A stretch of DNA of 64,000 nucleotides from Trichobilharzia szidati (lineage: Eukaryota > Platyhelminthes > Trematoda > Strigeidida > Schistosomatidae). Position 1 is the first letter of the stretch, and every line of letters begins with the position of its first letter. The translations under genes and the position numbers were made by a program. Of the stretch, positions 61,755 through 64,000 are shown one piece after another. Where the stretch lies: assembly GCA_944472155.2 (NCBI GenBank), contig OX235275.1, positions 55,073,228 to 55,137,227 of the forward strand, in the 5' to 3' direction. The notes beneath the pieces are model-generated. The model was not told where the DNA came from. It worked only from the letters and a program-made list of their open reading frames with translations, and did no database searches.

Positions 61755-62310
61755 TTGTTATTGTTTTTGTTAGAGAACTGTTGAAAGCCAGCCACAGGGA
61801 GTACTGGACAGCCAGCTGTTTCATCAGCCTAGTTTGGGAATCATCGGCAGAGTATGCACCCACACTACGGGGCGTTCGAACCCAGGACCTTCTGGTTACA
61901 AGGAAGGCAAGCTGGTTCGTATACCATTCAGCCACTGGGATTCTATTCCTCAATGGCTCATGAGGTTCATTCAGATGTCACATGTGAGGATGAATGTCCC
62001 ACCGATGACACTGGTTGGTGCCGGTCACGCTAAATGCATCACCAATTGGTAGAAGTTAGAATTCATGGGCTGGCCATTGAATCGGATCCCAGTGGCTGAA
62101 TGGTATACGAGCTCGTTAGCCTTGTAACCGGGAGGTCCTGAGCTCGAACCCCCCGGGAGGTGGGTGCGTACTGCCGATGATTCCCAAACTAGGCGGATGG
62201 AACAGCTGTCCAGTACCCACTGTGGCTGGTTTTCAATGGTTCTCTAACTGATATCAATCCGTGATCAACTCGTTAAAAACAAAACTAACCCTTACAAACC
62301 AAAACTATGC
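61755..62310. repeat. FB1 palindromic repeat, complete
   Basis: Minus arm from gttagagaactgttgaaagc; plus arm to tctaactgatatcaatccgt and the ggtttgtaagggtta-type end. B boxes: GGTTCGAACGCC (minus, damaged) and GAGCTCGAACCCCC (plus, damaged). The centre has gaatgtcccaccgatgacac. It lies 33 bases after exon j. Confidence 0.78.
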
Positions 62311-62382
62311 AAAGTTATTGTTTGTTTTATGTGTTTGTTTGTATGTTTCTCCCATTGTTTTGCGTTGTGTGTATGAGCATAT

Positions 62383-62470
62383 AGGGCTTCAAGTTTTGCA
62401 CTTTTTACGGGGTGATGGGGTTGTTAGCCTGACGCTAGCCCAAATTTCCATCTCTATACCAGGCTTACTT
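62383..62470 (-). mobile_element. S2 partial, minus, head-to-head with next copy
   Basis: gggcttcaagttttgcactt, acggggtgatggggttgtta and caggcttac: S2 body and part of the tail in reverse, without its head. Confidence 0.65.
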
Positions 62471-62725
62471 GCGTCGGTGGCACAGCGGTTGCATGCTCGC
62501 TAACCACACCTCATGTGGTTCGAGGTTCGATCCCCGCCCACCGACGCACACTCGTTTACCTCGCTAAGTCAGTAATGAGACTGGTGAAGAGGGAAGATTG
62601 GGTATGCGACTAGTAATCCTATCCCGTAAAAGTCTTTAAAAAAAATACCAGTGTGCTACCGAAACTTCAAGTCTCTAGCTTGAAGCTCTCACTATTTTCC
62701 ACTGGGAACGTAAAGGAATAAAGAA
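62471..62725 (+). mobile_element. S2 tRNA-derived SINE
   Basis: Head GCGTCGGTGGCACAGCGGTT, B box GGTTCGATCCCC, gtttacctcgctaagtcagt body, tail ttttccactgggaacgtaaagg-like end, then AATAAA. Starts immediately after the minus-strand partial copy. Confidence 0.84.
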
Positions 62726-62884
62726 ACCAGGCTGGTTGCAAGATTTATGAGTGAATTGGTTGGAAATAGAAACCGGATCACTCCCGAGGTGTGGTTAGTT
62801 GATGAGGATACCTACGACTGAACTGCCGACAGCCTCTTATCTGTTAACTATCTTAATTTCCTATTTATATTCACTTGAAGTCAG

Positions 62885-63005
62885 ATCACGAACTGAAATC
62901 AGTAAGAGAGAAGGAATCATTGAAAAATAAAAAATGGGAGTGTACCGGACAGCTATTTCGTCCTAATTTGAGACTCTTCATCAGTAGGCACCCGGGTTAC
63001 GAGGT
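62885..63005 (-). repeat. FB1 end fragment
   Basis: Common end (cacgaactgaaatcagtaag), core accggacagctatttcgtcc and gactcttcatcagt, giving on the minus strand CTGATGA-AGA-GTC...GAC-GAAA. Confidence 0.6.
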
Positions 63006-63224
63006 GAGCTTTTATATTGATGATAGATCTGTTAGATAAAAACTGATCGACACATACACACACAGGTGTTGCGTTTCCCAAACGGACACCTCACTCACTC
63101 TGTAGCCTTTCAGTCCATTCTGGATGTTATTTTGTTCAGCCATGGATAGCTGTGAAATTCAGACATCGCTTTGAGTGTTCCTTTGATATTTTGAAACGGT
63201 GAGGAAAACTATGGTTAGGAGGGT

Positions 63225-64000
63225 ACCATGACTGACTGATTTCAACGTAGAGAACTTTGCACAGTTGTGCAGCAGTTTGAGTTGTCACACTCTCCCTCCA
63301 TGTAGCACACACAAAGCAAGAGAAGAGAGATAATAAACAAACGTGTGAAGCAAAAAGAATAGTAGTATGGAAGAACAATATTTTTTTATTGGGCATCTGC
63401 GCTAGCCATCACATAGAACGATTTTGAGCCATATCACCGATCGTCTCCAGTCTTCATCGATTCCTACCATCCCGAAGACAACAATCAGTCAGAAAGCTAG
63501 TCTACACCTCCCTACTTAACCGGCTGGCTGGCTGGCTTAAACTAACTGTTATGGATTTCATTGACCGATGAAGCCATGTTTTCGTTTGACCACCACCACG
63601 ACTACTATCTGTTTTTCAACCTGATCCATCCTATGTCAGTCGGCTAACCTTGTCCGTCGAGGAAGGCGATCGATGGCTAGACAGGCCTGCGTAACGCATG
63701 TCCTAACCATCTCTCTCAATCGGTGTAACTTCACAGCCTCGTCGATTGATTTCGCCTCCCACCTACCTAGCACTCGACCGCCGCCTAACCTCAATATTGC
63801 TCACCTTACTATACCACTACCTAACACGGGAGATAGAAGGCAGGCACCTATGATCAAACACAGCTAGCCGGCCTTTTCGTATCTTCCTTGTTTCAATGGT
63901 CATGTCTCAGTAGCAGCCATAAAGGAGGACAGAGCGAATTGACAGCTGAGCAGTACACACGCCCTTTGGTCGATAGCCAGCCAGCCAGCTAGGTGGATAT
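63225..64000 (-). mobile_element. R-A 3' portion cut by window end
   Basis: R-A end (gaactttgcacagttgtgca, gtgtgtgctacatggaggga complement) followed by C-terminal coding in R-A order up to ...RRDIRL-like text at 63970. It runs off the window. Confidence 0.82.

Overview
This window looks like animal nuclear DNA, most likely a schistosome (blood fluke). It has GT-AG exons separated by introns of several kb, and dense retrotransposons: RTE-like and CR1-like non-LTR elements, many Penelope-like elements (PLEs) with GIY-YIG domains, tRNA-headed SINEs, and Smalpha-type repeats with hammerhead cores, a schistosome hallmark. There are no operons, ribosome binding sites or CRISPR arrays. The genus rests on repeat resemblance and was not tested by a search.

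One cellular gene is recognisable. It lies on the + strand from about 12.35 to 61.72 kb and is a clathrin-assembly protein of the AP180/CALM (SNAP91/PICALM, Drosophila lap) family. Ten coding exons (labelled a to j) join in frame at GT-AG sites. Exons a-f give the second half of the ANTH domain; exons g-j give a low-complexity tail with clathrin/adaptor motifs (an LLDL clathrin-box-like sequence made across the g/h junction, NPF, FDSAF, and a LDDKIAQIAGNLSI segment like the CALM C-terminus). The 5' exons (start of the ANTH domain) and probably the 3' end lie outside the window. About 1.7 kb of coding sequence is spread over 49 kb.

The rest is upstream or intronic sequence full of mobile elements. 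I use local names. R-A is a non-LTR element with a YADD reverse transcriptase (RT). R-B is an RTE-like element with a FADD RT and a 3' end resembling gttccnagtggaacatagggc in reverse. R-C is a second non-LTR tail. CR1-like is a YADD RT element. PLE-A to PLE-H are Penelope-like copies, many with inverted arms. S2 and S3 are tRNA-headed SINEs; S2 shares its 3' tail with R-B. FB1 and FB2 are palindromic repeats carrying tRNA-like B boxes, and FB1 also carries a hammerhead-like core. U is a diverged repeat of unknown class.

Layout: 0-12.3 kb, upstream/5' intron with R-A, R-B, FB1, FB2, CR1, S2 and PLE-A. 12.3-23.2 kb, exons a-d with R-A, R-B, two PLEs and Smalpha. 23.2-29.6 kb, long intron with Smalpha, FB1, R-A, R-B and S3. 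29.6-37.8 kb, exons e-g with five PLE fragments and R-B. 37.8-45.5 kb, a three-level nest (PLE-B interrupted by CR1-like and by a PLE-A hairpin). 45.5-61.7 kb, exons h-j with R-A, R-B and PLE arms rich in hammerhead-like motifs. 61.7-64 kb, FB1, S2 and R-A. I found no intact mobile element and no clearly new cellular system. The most unusual content is the recurrent hairpin architecture of PLEs and tRNA/ribozyme repeats.
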